A stretch of DNA of 64,000 nucleotides from Pedobacter suwonensis (GCF_900111825.1 NZ_FOJM01000019.1:1-64000); one strand, 5' to 3'; shown: positions 34,993 through 44,857, counted from the first letter of the stretch. The notes: generated by a model not told the origin, from the letters alone. A program made the numbers and translations.

Positions 34993-35104
34993 TGTCATTT
35001 TGAGTGATAAGTGATTAAAAACTTCTTTTTTAAAATCAATGTGCTTATTATTACAGGGCAAATTTCTTTAAAAGGAAAAATTTGTCTATCCGAACCCTAA
35101 TGCT

Positions 35105-35719
35105 ATGATTGCAGTTAATTTATCTGATGAGGACAAGTGGAAAAAATACAACAATTCTTCGCCACTGATCGATATTTTCAAGAAGTTTCATTCATTAAAT
35201 GATGAAATTGAAAGACGCATCAATAAGCATACGTTTCCAGTCAGCTATAGAAAGAACAAATACGTCATTTCACCGGTTGATCGCAATAAATATCTGTTTT
35301 TGATCGTGAAAGGCGTTGTCAGGGGATTTATCAAAGACGGAAGTACCGAAATTACCACCTGGATTGCGAAAGAAAACGAAGTAGTGGGTACCATACGCAA
35401 TTTATGGTTAGAAAGCGAATCAGATGAATATTTACAGGCATTGGAAGATGTTGATTTGATTGCCATTCCGCACGTTCTGTCAGAACACCTGTACGAGAAC
35501 TTTACCGAAGCGAATATTGTGGGCAGGAAAATGATGGAGTTATATTACCGTTCGGCAGAAGAACGGGCCTATCTCTGCAGAATTTCTTCTGCTGAAAAAC
35601 GATACCAACGGTTCCTGGTTTCTTTTCCCGATCTTATTAACCGGGTTTCACTAAAATACATTGCTTCTTTCCTCGCCATCAGGCTGGAAACACTGAGCCG
35701 TATCCGTGCCAGGATCTGA
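35105..35719 (+). CDS. Crp/Fnr family transcriptional regulator
   Basis: A 204-residue regulator with an N-terminal cyclic-nucleotide-binding-like beta barrel (SYRKNKYVISPVDRNKYLFLIVKGVVRGF) and a C-terminal helix-turn-helix (SLKYIASFLAIRLETLSRIRARI). No cysteine cluster for an iron-sulfur centre is seen, and the cAMP-contact arginine is not obvious, so the ligand is unknown. Such single Crp-like regulators are numerous in Bacteroidota. It is flanked by gene-poor DNA. Confidence 0.85.
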   Translation: MIAVNLSDEDKWKKYNNSSPLIDIFKKFHSLNDEIERRINKHTFPVSYRKNKYVISPVDRNKYLFLIVKGVVRGFIKDGSTEITTWIAKENEVVGTIRNLWLESESDEYLQALEDVDLIAIPHVLSEHLYENFTEANIVGRKMMELYYRSAEERAYLCRISSAEKRYQRFLVSFPDLINRVSLKYIASFLAIRLETLSRIRARI

Positions 35720-36322
35720 TCATTTTTATGAGTTTTCTTTGCTTCTGTATCTCATGTATTGGCGTTTATCAGTATGTAGTATTAATAACACCCTGAAATA
35801 TTTAGTTGACTTTTGTCAATAAAATATTTTTTTATACAGGCCCTCAACTTCAGGTATGTCCTTTCCTCAATATGTAGTATTGGGTGTACATTAGTGGCCG
35901 TTCCTGTTTAAAATGTTTTCCCTTATATGCGTCAGCAACCAATACTGATATTTTCTTTTTCTCCTCAATCCAAAGGCATTTTCTTAGCTCTATGCTGGTT
36001 GTTATCTGTTTATTAACCAGTAGGTTATTTCCTCCGGTTTCATTCTTGCTTATAGCAAAATCATATAGGGGCTGCTCATTCGTAATGGAAGTGCTAAACT
36101 GCTGAAAAGGTAGTGGTAGCAGCTGTCAACAGGCAGGTGTTTAGGCTCTGGGTTAGAAAGGTATATACAGGAAATTCATTGATTGTTCAGCTACATATTT
36201 TAAGTTTTTAACAAAAAAGCTAAATTGTGTATAATAATATTTACAAGTTTTAACAAAAAATTCACTACAATTGTATGGAAAAAGTAACTTTTTGCTAACT
36301 TGCAGAATATCCTTAATTATAC
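35720..36322. other. gene-poor region between two regulators
   Basis: About 600 bases without a supported gene. TATGTAGTATT occurs twice (about 35772 and 35871). A 73-codon frame at 35884-36105 has unlikely composition and no start signal. The last 100 bases are AT-rich and must hold the promoter of the response regulator at 36323; TTG (about 36272) 22 bases before TAACTTGC is a weak candidate. Confidence 0.4.
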
Positions 36323-36970
36323 ATGAAAACAAAAAATGCCGTAAGTACTTTTACTGTACTCATCGCCGATGATCACGAAATTATCCGTCGTGGTTTAAAA
36401 GGCTTAATATCAGACTTTTGGCCTGGTGTCGAAATCATTCACGCCGCTACAATGGAGCAGGCGCTGGTAGAAACCGAAAAATTACCAAGCTTAATCATCA
36501 TTGATGTGAATTTGCCGGGTGGTAACAACCTCAAGGTAATCGATCAGCTTAAGGTGGTTCAGCCCAATGCAAAAATTCTGGTATTCTCTTCATTAAATGA
36601 AAACATTTATGCTGTACCTTATTTAAAATCAGGTGCATCTGGTTATTTAACCAAAAATGCTGAAGAGTCAGAAATTGTAACGGCAATCACTACGATTTTA
36701 GCAGGTAGCCGCTACTCCAGCAGAAATGTTAAAGAAAATATGTTTAACAGCATATTGGGTAACGATGCCGATAATCCTTTCACCAAACTATCCGGCCGCG
36801 AACTGGAAGTAGCAGAGCTTTTAACAAAAGGCATTGGTGTACTGGAAATTTCCAATCAGCTAAACCTTCAAATGGGTACAGTAAGTACGTATAAACTTAG
36901 GCTTTTTCAAAAGCTTAAAATCAAAAGCATTATCGAACTGGCCGAGAAGATGAGTATTTACGAAAGATAA
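36323..36970 (+). CDS. orphan response regulator, NarL/FixJ family
   Basis: A 215-residue protein with a receiver domain (ADDHEIIRRGLKGLI, phospho-acceptor D61 in IIIDVNLPGG, conserved K in GYLTKNAEES) and a LuxR-type helix-turn-helix (LSGRELEVAELLTKGIGVLEISNQLNLQMGTVSTYK). No kinase gene is adjacent. It is followed at once by a bidirectional hairpin. Confidence 0.92.
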   Translation: MKTKNAVSTFTVLIADDHEIIRRGLKGLISDFWPGVEIIHAATMEQALVETEKLPSLIIIDVNLPGGNNLKVIDQLKVVQPNAKILVFSSLNENIYAVPYLKSGASGYLTKNAEESEIVTAITTILAGSRYSSRNVKENMFNSILGNDADNPFTKLSGRELEVAELLTKGIGVLEISNQLNLQMGTVSTYKLRLFQKLKIKSIIELAEKMSIYER

Positions 36971-36997
36971 AAAGAGTGTTACACTCTTTTTATCTTT
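36963..36997. terminator. bidirectional terminator overlapping the response regulator stop
   Basis: The core GAGTG (36974-36978), loop TTA, CACTC (36982-36986) extends outward with A-rich left and T-rich right arms to about 36963 and 36997. It ends the response regulator (+) and the small gene at 36997 (-). Confidence 0.8.
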
Positions 36998-37182
36998 TAA
37001 TTTTCTTTGTTTTTGTTTACTGTGCCAGGTCCACCATCGCCTGATTCATTAGGTTTTGAGCCAGCCTGGCCAAATTTTTCTGATGCCCCTTCGCCATTCT
37101 GATCAAAGGAAGCCTTATCTTTTGAGCTTCCTTTTTCATTTTGCGCTTTTTTAGCCGCTTTTTTATTGTCTTTAGTTTCCAT
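36997..37182 (-). CDS. small lysine/glycine-rich hydrophilic protein
   Basis: From the ATG at 37182 (METKDNKKAAKKAQ; another ATG lies two codons upstream) the 61-residue product is very hydrophilic, rich in K, G, S, N and D, and probably disordered. Its stop abuts a shared terminator, which supports a real gene. It resembles small stress-associated proteins common in this family in composition only. Function unknown. Confidence 0.55.
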   Translation of the reverse strand: METKDNKKAAKKAQNEKGSSKDKASFDQNGEGASEKFGQAGSKPNESGDGGPGTVNKNKEN

Positions 37183-37577
37183 AGTCATCGTGTTGATTGT
37201 TAAGTTAACAGTTTAAAATAACACAAAGTTTTATTTTTATCACCAAAGCGGCAGGCCGGCAAATGATTGTTGTGGCGTTTGGCTTATCGATATCGTAAAA
37301 TTTAAGCCGCTATCAATGCGGGGAATACAGACCCGGGCCAAAGGCACGGGCAAATTTTCGCGGTCCATATCCGTTTCCTATTCGGCAGTTCGCTTAACAA
37401 GCTAGGTGGGCTATATCCTAACCTGCACACCATCAGTTCTATTCATCGCGGTAATACATCAATAGTTTGCATCATTTTAGTGGAGGCATCAACTACTTCA
37501 TTAACTGAAAGCTAAATTTGTTAGTATTTATTCACAACCGATGGCGCTATAATTTTTAAATAAACTAAAAATATTAG

Positions 37578-37585
37578 TAATTTTG
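37578..37585 (+). promoter_or_regulatory. candidate -7 promoter element for the dinB-dnaE cassette
   Basis: TAATTTTG matches TAnnTTTG exactly, 26 bases before the dinB ATG; no good -33 TTG is at the usual spacing. The rest of the 430-base gap (37183-37611) holds no gene and no recognisable LexA-type palindrome. Confidence 0.4.
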
Positions 37586-37611
37586 ATGTCAATCACCCTT
37601 ATCATTAGAAA

Positions 37612-38928
37612 ATGGATCAAAACAGGCAGATTATTCATATGGATCAGGATGCATTTTTTGTATCTGTAGAAATCAGAAAAAATCCCGGGTTATCCGGTAA
37701 GCCGGTAATTATCGGTGGCGGCGGCGACAGAGGGGTAGTTGCTTCCTGTAGTTACGAGGCGCGAAAATATGGTATACATTCTGCCATGCCGGGCAGAACG
37801 GCGAAATTATTATGCCCCCAGGCCATATTTTTAAAAGGCGATATGGAAGAATATTCCAAAGCCTCGCATGAGATTACCGAGATAATTGCCGATCAGGTTC
37901 CGCTTTTTGAAAAGGCCAGTATTGATGAGCATTATATCGATATGACCGGTATGGACCGTTTTTTTGGCTGCATGAAATTCGCATCTGCACTCCGGCAAAC
38001 CATTATGAAAGAGCTGCACCTGCCTATTTCCTTTGGCCTGTCGATCAATAAAACCGTAGCTAAAATCGCCACGAACGAATCGAAGCCTGATGGCGAAAGG
38101 CAGGTCAGTTTTCCTGAATTACGTCCCTTTCTCGATCCTTTGGCTATCCATAAAATTCCGGGCATTGGCCATGCCACCTATAAAAAACTGAGCGAAATGG
38201 GGGTTCGCGATATCCGCACACTTACGCAGATCCCGCAACAGCTGATGTTTAAAATTTTGGGGCAGCATGGCTTAAGCTTATGGCAGAAGGCAAACGGGAT
38301 CGATCTTTCGCCCGTGGTGCCTTACCGCGAAAGAAAATCTATCGGCACACAGGCCACTTTTGAAAGCGATACCATGGATATGGCTAAATTAAAAGCCATT
38401 ATAACCGGTATGGTCAGTGGGTTAACTTTCCAGCTGCGCAACCAGCAAAAACTCACGGCCTGCATTACCGTAACCGTGCGTTATACCAATTTCGAAACCG
38501 TTACCCAGCAGGAGCGGATCCCCTATACCTCGCTTGATTCATTTCTGATCAGCAAAGCCCATCGCCTCTTCGAAAAAGTATATGCAAAACGGATGCTGCT
38601 GCGCCTGGTAGGCGTAAAACTTTCCCATCTGGTAAGTGGTTACGAACAGATTGGCCTGTATAACGTTGCTGAAGAGGAGTATAGCCTTTGCCAGGCCATG
38701 GATAGGGTGCGCAACAGTTATGGCGCCGAAGCAGTGGTAAAGGCCTGTATTGTTACCCAGCCACCACGCGATGAACAAGGGAAAGTGATCAAATACAACC
38801 CGCGTAAAAATAAAAAGCTGATCGAAAATGCCGGCGAAACAGAACAGGCGCCTGAAATCAGAAAGCGGTCAAAAATCAGAAGTTTTATGAGGGAGAAGGG
38901 AACAACAGGCACCAGATCATACGAATAA
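37612..38928 (+). CDS. dinB: Y-family DNA polymerase (DinB/Pol IV)
   Basis: A 438-residue translesion polymerase. Catalytic acids are present: D11 in HMDQDAFFVSVE and D105-E106 in SIDEHYID. The palm/fingers have SYEARKYGIHSAMP, the thumb has a helix-hairpin-helix (IHKIPGIGHATYKKL), and the little-finger domain lies at about 240-355. The C-terminal 60 residues are basic and end without a clear beta-clamp motif. It copies damaged DNA with low fidelity. The DnaE-type gene begins two bases after its stop, so both form one cassette, with DinB taking the place that ImuB has in imuA-imuB-dnaE2 cassettes. Confidence 0.93.
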   Translation: MDQNRQIIHMDQDAFFVSVEIRKNPGLSGKPVIIGGGGDRGVVASCSYEARKYGIHSAMPGRTAKLLCPQAIFLKGDMEEYSKASHEITEIIADQVPLFEKASIDEHYIDMTGMDRFFGCMKFASALRQTIMKELHLPISFGLSINKTVAKIATNESKPDGERQVSFPELRPFLDPLAIHKIPGIGHATYKKLSEMGVRDIRTLTQIPQQLMFKILGQHGLSLWQKANGIDLSPVVPYRERKSIGTQATFESDTMDMAKLKAIITGMVSGLTFQLRNQQKLTACITVTVRYTNFETVTQQERIPYTSLDSFLISKAHRLFEKVYAKRMLLRLVGVKLSHLVSGYEQIGLYNVAEEEYSLCQAMDRVRNSYGAEAVVKACIVTQPPRDEQGKVIKYNPRKNKKLIENAGETEQAPEIRKRSKIRSFMREKGTTGTRSYE

Positions 38929-38930
38929 TT

Positions 38931-41900
38931 ATGTTTTTAAATGTGCATTCTTCTTATAGCCTTAAATATGGTACACAAAGCATTAGTCAGCTTATTGCTG
39001 CCGCACGGCATCTGGGTATTCACCAAATGGTGCTTACTGATATAAATAACTCAGGCGGGGCAGTTGAGTTTATCCGCGAGTGTTACAAACAGGGCATTGC
39101 CAAAGCGGCCGATGATATACACAAAGGCAATATCCCTTATCAGATCAAGCCGGTAGCCGGTATCGAATTCCGCGGCGATAATGGTTTACGCTATGTAGGC
39201 ATTGCCAAAAATAAGGAGGGCATGCGCGAGCTCAATACATTTTTAAGCCACCACCATATCAATCACCTTCCGCTTCCTCAAACGCCGCCGGCAATGGAAA
39301 ATGTGTATATCGTTTACCCCTTTTATAAAACGTTCGATAAAACGTTAAAAGCAAACGAATATGTAGGCATCCGTGCAAAACAGCTCAATCATTTGTATCA
39401 ACATCCGCTTTTAAAACAAAAAGACAAGCTGCTGGTATGGCATCCCGTTACCGTAAGCGATAAAGTTACCTATCGCTTACATGAGTATTTACGGGCCATT
39501 GCACTCAATACCCTTTTAAGTAAGGTTCCTGACGACGAAAAATGCCAACCCGATGAATTTCTCATTCCCGAGGCCGAACTTACCCAGCGGTTTGAGCAGT
39601 ATCCTTTTATTGTTCAGAATACCCAAAAGCTGATCAACAGCTGCGATTTAAGCGCCTATTTTGAAGATAGTACCGTACCCAGCTCAAAAAACAGGTTTCA
39701 TTATACCAAAACAGGGCTAGAGGGCGATAAAAAAATGCTCCGCCGGCTGGCCACATTGGGGCTTAAATACCGCTACGGCGAATACCACCAGGAGGCCCTT
39801 AAACGGCTGGAGAAAGAACTTCGCATCATCGAACTTAAAAACTTCTGCGCTTATTTCCTCATCACGTTTGATATGGTAAGGTATGCCATTAACAAATGTG
39901 GTTTTTACCACGTGGGCCGCGGCTCGGGCGCCAATAGTATGGTTGCCTATTGCTTGCGCATTACCGACGTAGATCCCATTGATCTCGATCTGTATTTCGA
40001 ACGTTTCCTCCATGAGAAACGAACCAGCCCGCCCGATTTTGATATCGATTTCTCCTGGGATGAGCGGGAGACCATTCAGAAATATATTTTTAAACGTTAT
40101 CCAAAATGGCATGTTGCGTTTTTGGGTACCATGAGCACTTTTAAAGACCGTGCAGTAATCAGGGAAATTGGTAAGGTTTTGGGTTTGCCTAAAGCAGAAA
40201 TAGATGGTTTTACCGATCCTGCCAAAGAACGCCAAAATTTATCGGATGCAACTTACCAGAAGTTGCTGGCTGTACACCGGTACCTCAAGAGTATGCCCAA
40301 TCAACGTTCTATCCATGCCGGCGGGATTTTGATTTCCCAGGAGCCGATTACCTATTATACCGCGTTAGATATGCCCCCAAAAGGTTTCGCTACGGTGCAA
40401 TGGGATATGTACGAGGCTGAAGCCATCGGTTACGAAAAGTTCGATATTTTAAGCCAGCGGGGTATCGGGCACATTCGCGAGGCGGTGCAGCTCATTAAAC
40501 AGAACAAAAATAAAGACATCGATATCCACGATTTCAAAAGCTTTAAAAAAGACGAGAAAGTAAATGCCATCCTTAAAGAAGGTCAGCCCATCGGGTGTTT
40601 TTACATCGAATCGCCGGCCATGCGGCAATTGCTCAAAAAACTCAAATGTGATAATTACCTTACCCTCGTGGCCGCCAGTTCCATCATCCGCCCGGGCGTG
40701 GCCAGTTCAGGTATGATGAAATCGTATATAGAACGTTACCATGCTCCCGAAAAAGTGGTCTACCTGTGCGATGTGATGAAACAGCAGCTCAGCGAAACCT
40801 ATGGCGTAATGGTGTACCAGGAAGATGTGATCAAAGTATGCCATTATTTTGCGGGTTTAAACCTGGCTGATGCCGATATCCTGCGTAAAGCCATGAGCGG
40901 AAAATACCGCTCAAAACTGGCTTTTGATGAACTGGTCAATAAATTTTTCGCCTCAGCCAGAAAACAGGGCCATTCAGAAGCGCTTATTACCGAAGTTTGG
41001 CGGCAAATCTCCTCTTTTGCCGGTTACAGTTTTTCAAAAGCACATTCGGCCTCCTTTGCTGTTGAAAGTTACCAGAGCCTTTACCTTAAAACCTATTACC
41101 CCATGGAGTTTATGGTAGCGGTGCTGAATAATTATGGTGGTTTTTACAGCCGCTGGGTTTACGTGTACGAACTGCAGAAAACAGGTGCCAAAGTGCACCT
41201 GCCCTGTGTTAACCATAGCGATGAGGTGGTCAATATCAGGGGGGAGGATGCCTACCTTGGCTTTATTGGCATTCAGGGCCTGGAAGAAAAAGTCATTAAA
41301 ATCATTCCGCATGAGCGTGCCGCAAATGGTCCGTATCTCCATCTCGAAGATTTTGTAAAGCGTACCTGTATCCCGCTCGAACAGGCCATTATCCTCATCA
41401 GGCTTGGTGCCCTGCGCTTTACCGGTAAAGATCGTAAAACCCTGCTCTGGGATGTGCATCAATACCTGGGTTTTAAACAGAAAAAAGTAAACCATGCCGA
41501 ACTGTTTAAAATCAGTTATAAAACCTATCAGCTCCCTGCACTGGCAGATTCTGATCTCGAAAATGCCTATACAGAATTAGAGCTGTTGGGTTATCCGCTC
41601 AACTATAACATGTTCGATTTTCTGAAAACACCTTTCCGCGGGGAGGTGATGGCGGCCGATCTGCCCCGGTACCTCGGCCAAACGGTACGGATGGTGGGGA
41701 ATTATGTATGCGAAAAAACCGTACATACCGTTAAAAATAACAAAATGTGGTTCGGTACCTTTTTAGATGCCAGGGGCGATTTTTTTGATACCACCCATTT
41801 CCCCAATACCAGTCCGCAGTATCCTTTTAAAGGGAAAGGCTGTTACCTCATTTTAGGCAAAGTGGTAGAGGATTTCGGTTTTCAGAGCATAGAGGTGCTC

Positions 41901-41948
41901 AGGTTTGCCAAATTAGCTATTCAGCTAAATCCGGTCGCTATTCATTAA
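38931..41948 (+). CDS. DNA polymerase III alpha subunit, DnaE2/ImuC-like
   Basis: A 1005-residue C-family polymerase, shorter than replicative DnaE (about 1160 or more). The N-terminal PHP domain is degenerate: where active domains have HVH the start reads FLNVHSSYSL, and LTDH is LTDIN, so metal-dependent proofreading is unlikely. The palm has the catalytic PDFDIDFSWDE near 367 and GSGANSMVAYCLRITDVDP. Helix-hairpin-helix and OB-fold regions (VRMVGNYVCEKTVHTVKN) follow. Coupling with dinB suggests an error-prone translesion unit rather than the main replicase. No imuA or lexA gene is nearby. Confidence 0.9.
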   Translation: MFLNVHSSYSLKYGTQSISQLIAAARHLGIHQMVLTDINNSGGAVEFIRECYKQGIAKAADDIHKGNIPYQIKPVAGIEFRGDNGLRYVGIAKNKEGMRELNTFLSHHHINHLPLPQTPPAMENVYIVYPFYKTFDKTLKANEYVGIRAKQLNHLYQHPLLKQKDKLLVWHPVTVSDKVTYRLHEYLRAIALNTLLSKVPDDEKCQPDEFLIPEAELTQRFEQYPFIVQNTQKLINSCDLSAYFEDSTVPSSKNRFHYTKTGLEGDKKMLRRLATLGLKYRYGEYHQEALKRLEKELRIIELKNFCAYFLITFDMVRYAINKCGFYHVGRGSGANSMVAYCLRITDVDPIDLDLYFERFLHEKRTSPPDFDIDFSWDERETIQKYIFKRYPKWHVAFLGTMSTFKDRAVIREIGKVLGLPKAEIDGFTDPAKERQNLSDATYQKLLAVHRYLKSMPNQRSIHAGGILISQEPITYYTALDMPPKGFATVQWDMYEAEAIGYEKFDILSQRGIGHIREAVQLIKQNKNKDIDIHDFKSFKKDEKVNAILKEGQPIGCFYIESPAMRQLLKKLKCDNYLTLVAASSIIRPGVASSGMMKSYIERYHAPEKVVYLCDVMKQQLSETYGVMVYQEDVIKVCHYFAGLNLADADILRKAMSGKYRSKLAFDELVNKFFASARKQGHSEALITEVWRQISSFAGYSFSKAHSASFAVESYQSLYLKTYYPMEFMVAVLNNYGGFYSRWVYVYELQKTGAKVHLPCVNHSDEVVNIRGEDAYLGFIGIQGLEEKVIKIIPHERAANGPYLHLEDFVKRTCIPLEQAIILIRLGALRFTGKDRKTLLWDVHQYLGFKQKKVNHAELFKISYKTYQLPALADSDLENAYTELELLGYPLNYNMFDFLKTPFRGEVMAADLPRYLGQTVRMVGNYVCEKTVHTVKNNKMWFGTFLDARGDFFDTTHFPNTSPQYPFKGKGCYLILGKVVEDFGFQSIEVLRFAKLAIQLNPVAIH

Positions 41949-42228
41949 CAAACAGGTGAGGGGATGGGGCTGAAAATAAAACCATCCAACGGCTTTTTTT
42001 ATTGTCGCCGTAAACGTTTCACCATAAGTTCCCAGCCTTAAGTTTATCGAAACGATCTTTTCGAGGTAATTATCATGTTTAAAGGGGAGTGGGGTATGTT
42101 AAACTGATTTTGGTAACCCCTGCATAATTGCCCTTTTTCAGTTACTGCTTTTAACCTATCAGCTACCCTCGCCCTAAAAAAATTAACCGCTTGTTGCTTG
42201 TGGCTTAAAATTTGATACCATGATCATT

Positions 42229-42462
42229 ATGGAAAACCGCAATAAACCCACAAAGAAAATTTTAACGCCCGCTGTTGTACACGATGATTTACCCGAGCTA
42301 AAAAAACCGGGGCACGGGCAGCAAGTGCCAGACCATTATGACGATACCTTGCCCGAAAATCCGGAAAGAAATTACCACCACGAAGAATTAAAGAGCGTCA
42401 GTTCCGGTCACCAAAAAATCAGGCAGGCTGATGATGATGTTTGGAATGGGGAAGATGCTTAG
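42229..42462 (+). CDS. small hydrophilic hypothetical protein
   Basis: The 77-residue product from 42229 (MENRNKPTKKIL; another ATG lies three codons upstream) is charged, with prolines and histidines (DDLPELKKPGHGQQVPDHYD), and likely disordered. No known family is recognised. It lies 280 bases downstream of the polymerase cassette in the same direction. Base composition and codon use look like a real gene of this genome, but support is modest. Confidence 0.5.
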   Translation: MENRNKPTKKILTPAVVHDDLPELKKPGHGQQVPDHYDDTLPENPERNYHHEELKSVSSGHQKIRQADDDVWNGEDA

Positions 42463-42652
42463 TTTTGGGTGTAAATTATAGGTTTACAGACCCGGGCGAT
42501 CATTGTAATAAATCCCGTTTAGTAATCATTATGGGGTACCAATAGAGCAGGTGCTTCATTTACTTACGCTACATCCGGTCGGCCAGCTATTCATTACTTT
42601 AGATGGTTCCCCTCCAGGTATAGCATGTTCAATACCAGGTTCAAAGGAAGTC

Positions 42653-43057
42653 TTATTGATGATATTGCTTTAAATGCTGTCCACGCCTAAAGCGCATAAA
42701 GAAAATAATTAATACTGATAAATAAGGAAGCGCAAAGAGTACGCCTGGCCATAGCTCGTCCCACATCAATAATAAGGAGAGTAATACCAGCATAAATGGC
42801 AGTAGAAAAAAGCTTAAGCCACTCATTAGCGGGCTAAACTTAACCCTATTATTGAGGTTGAATAATATTGGCAGGGTGCCAAAAGCCAGGCAGATGTTAA
42901 AACCGACAGCAATGCCATAAGGTAAGTTGATAAAATCAGATTCTGCTGTACCCATTACCTTCATCGTCTGCAAAATAAATACCCCAAGCAAACTTAGTAC
43001 TGTAGAGATCAGCAAACAATACAGTATCATCATCAGGCATTTCATCATATTGTGCAT
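42653..43057 (-). CDS. small integral membrane protein
   Basis: A 134-residue protein with four hydrophobic helices: about 7-32, 46-66, 76-98 and 103-121, ending in a basic cytoplasmic tail (MRFRRGQHLKQYHQ). No family recognised. The start could also be the methionine at residue 4 or 5. It is a single gene on the minus strand. Confidence 0.6.
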   Translation of the reverse strand: MHNMMKCLMMILYCLLISTVLSLLGVFILQTMKVMGTAESDFINLPYGIAVGFNICLAFGTLPILFNLNNRVKFSPLMSGLSFFLLPFMLVLLSLLLMWDELWPGVLFALPYLSVLIIFFMRFRRGQHLKQYHQ

Positions 43058-43508
43058 TAACTTTAATTAGATTTAACAGACCGTTTTAGTAATTGTTTTA
43101 TGCGGCTCGGATGGTCAATAACATCAAAAAAGGCTTACGCTATTTGTTTTTAAAATTCATTGATTCAGTTAACCAGCCAGGTAATCAGGTTTGCATGTTG
43201 AAGAATAACTATAGTTAAATATCCTTATACCATTTCTTTACCGGCTAACTTACTGCCTTTTCAAATTAATTATTCATTACTCAACGTAATTGTAAAGATA
43301 AATGCCCCATAACTGCTGCTTATTATATCATTACAAGGTATTTTCGTCCGGCAAAAGTTAAGAAATGGATTTGGTTTCAATATCCAAAACTGATCTATTT
43401 CCCTATAGTAGCTTAGCTACGAAATTCTGGATTTGCGCAAAGCCAATTTTGGTGCACCATTTTAAATTATTCACCCGAATGTTTATATTTGAACTAAACG
43501 CAATCTCA
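43058..43508. other. AT-rich intergenic region
   Basis: About 450 bases without a supported gene; a frame covering 43365 onward is only the upstream extension of the next gene. No repeats or clear promoter elements were recognised. Confidence 0.4.
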
Positions 43509-43949
43509 ATGCAAAAACAAATCCTACTGCTCATCTCAGCATTAATCCTGATCGCCATCAGCCAAAAAGCCAAAGCCCAGGACAGCACAAAAATAAACAC
43601 ACTGGCTGATACCACAATTTATGATGATAAACTATCCTCTGAAGGGCACATTTACAAGTTTCCCTTATCCCCCCTTAGTCAGGCAGAATATACACAGTTT
43701 ACGCACAATCAATATGCAAACTCTGATGTGATTAAGAAAAACAAACTTTACACCAAACTTGAGGTAACCACAATAGTTGAAAAAGACGGCAGTGTTTCTA
43801 AATACATGGTAAAAGGAACGGGGACCGAGGCCATGAAAAATGAAATTGTCAGGATTTTGAAACTCCTCCCTAAAAATACCCCGGGTACCAGAGATGGGCA
43901 AGCCGCCAGGTTCCGGCTCCACCAGCCTTTTGAGTTTAAACATGAGTAA
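43509..43949 (+). CDS. periplasmic protein with TonB C-terminal-like domain
   Basis: The start at 43509 gives a proper signal peptide (MQKQILLLISALILIAISQ, cleavage after KAKA), and 146 residues in all; the 48 residues upstream in frame do not look coding. Residues about 80-146 (KLEVTTIVEKDGSVSKYMVK, then EIVRILKLLPKNTPGTRDGQ) follow the TonB_C pattern of beta strand, KDGSV, a helix, P-x-x-PG and a final strand. There is no membrane anchor or proline-rich linker as in TonB itself, so it may act as a free periplasmic TonB-like module. Confidence 0.6.
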   Translation: MQKQILLLISALILIAISQKAKAQDSTKINTLADTTIYDDKLSSEGHIYKFPLSPLSQAEYTQFTHNQYANSDVIKKNKLYTKLEVTTIVEKDGSVSKYMVKGTGTEAMKNEIVRILKLLPKNTPGTRDGQAARFRLHQPFEFKHE

Positions 43950-44025
43950 AGGTTTTGCCTGCAATTAACGCTATTTTCTACATTACAATTTAAGAAATTA
44001 CAGGTAAAACACCACCAGCTCCAGC

Positions 44026-44532
44026 ATGCGCCCATTACCAGATTCTACAATCAGGATTTTAGTCTGTAAAGCATTAGACCGTGATTTTGACAAAAATTGG
44101 TCTGATTGGGCAGTTGAAATGTTAATGAGTGGTTTCGATACCGAACACCTTGTTATTTTAGCAGGTATGCGCGAGCCATTTGATTACTTTGAAATGCAAA
44201 CCTTAACTACAAAAGCACTTCATGAATTGGGCCTGGACTTCTCTGATAAACGCCAAGCTGTAGAGAATTATGTTACTTACCTTATACAGACGTGCCTTGG
44301 CGGCAAGCTGGAATCAGTAAAAGTACTTGCTGAGCTTAGAGATCTTTACCTTGAGCTTGATTATGACAAGGCACTACAGCAATTCTACTTTTTGTATTAT
44401 GCTAAAACCGATCTGATGATTGAAGAAGTGCAGTGGTATATTGATGGGGTAGACCGCAATAATATAGATGAAACAATAAAGAACTACTTTACGGAGTGGT
44501 TGAAAGTAAAATCACATGCAAAACAAAAATAA
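44026..44532 (+). CDS. hypothetical immunity-like protein
   Basis: A 168-residue, helix-rich acidic protein (NWSDWAVEMLMSGFDTEHLV, then ILAGMREPFDYFEMQTLTTK). No domain is assigned. It overlaps the DUF2185 gene by 17 bases, so they are co-translated. Small acidic proteins next to DUF2185 proteins often belong to polymorphic-toxin immunity clusters; no toxin gene is present in the window. A role as immunity protein is inference. Confidence 0.65.
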   Translation: MRPLPDSTIRILVCKALDRDFDKNWSDWAVEMLMSGFDTEHLVILAGMREPFDYFEMQTLTTKALHELGLDFSDKRQAVENYVTYLIQTCLGGKLESVKVLAELRDLYLELDYDKALQQFYFLYYAKTDLMIEEVQWYIDGVDRNNIDETIKNYFTEWLKVKSHAKQK

Positions 44533-44857
44533 GAAGTTTAAATTACAAGCCCACGAAATTAAAGATGTTATTGCTCCGATGGGTGGATGCATGGCAACTG
44601 ATAAAATCACAGTTGAAGGTTTGCCCATAAAGTACATGTACAGGCAAGAACCAAACTTCGACTACGATTCCGGCTGGATATTTCTTTCTGGTACTGAAAC
44701 GCAAGATTACCTGGACGATCATACTCATACCATGATCTACGAAGTCAATACCATTGCAAACTATGATCAGGCCATTATCCCATATCTGCACTTACCGGTT
44801 GGCACTGATTTGGAGCGTATAGACGGAACAAGTGAGTTCAGTGATGATATCGGATAG
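44516..44857 (+). CDS. DUF2185 (immunity-type) protein
   Basis: The 113-residue sequence carries the DUF2185 pattern: GGCMATDKI, VEGLPIKYMYR, DSGWIFLSGTE and YEVNTIANYDQAIIPYL. DUF2185 proteins are listed among immunity proteins of bacterial toxin systems. It is the second gene of the pair with 44026-44532. Nothing upstream or downstream encodes a recognisable toxin, so it may be an orphan immunity gene. Confidence 0.8.
   Translation: MQNKNKKFKLQAHEIKDVIAPMGGCMATDKITVEGLPIKYMYRQEPNFDYDSGWIFLSGTETQDYLDDHTHTMIYEVNTIANYDQAIIPYLHLPVGTDLERIDGTSEFSDDIG

Noticed and set aside
35884..36105. 73-codon frame in the gap between two regulators
   Set aside because: Unusual composition rich in F, S and C, no start signal and no partner; probably chance.
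39717..40235. 172-codon frame opposite the DnaE-type gene
   Set aside because: It is antisense to the catalytic palm region; codon pattern mirrors the real gene.
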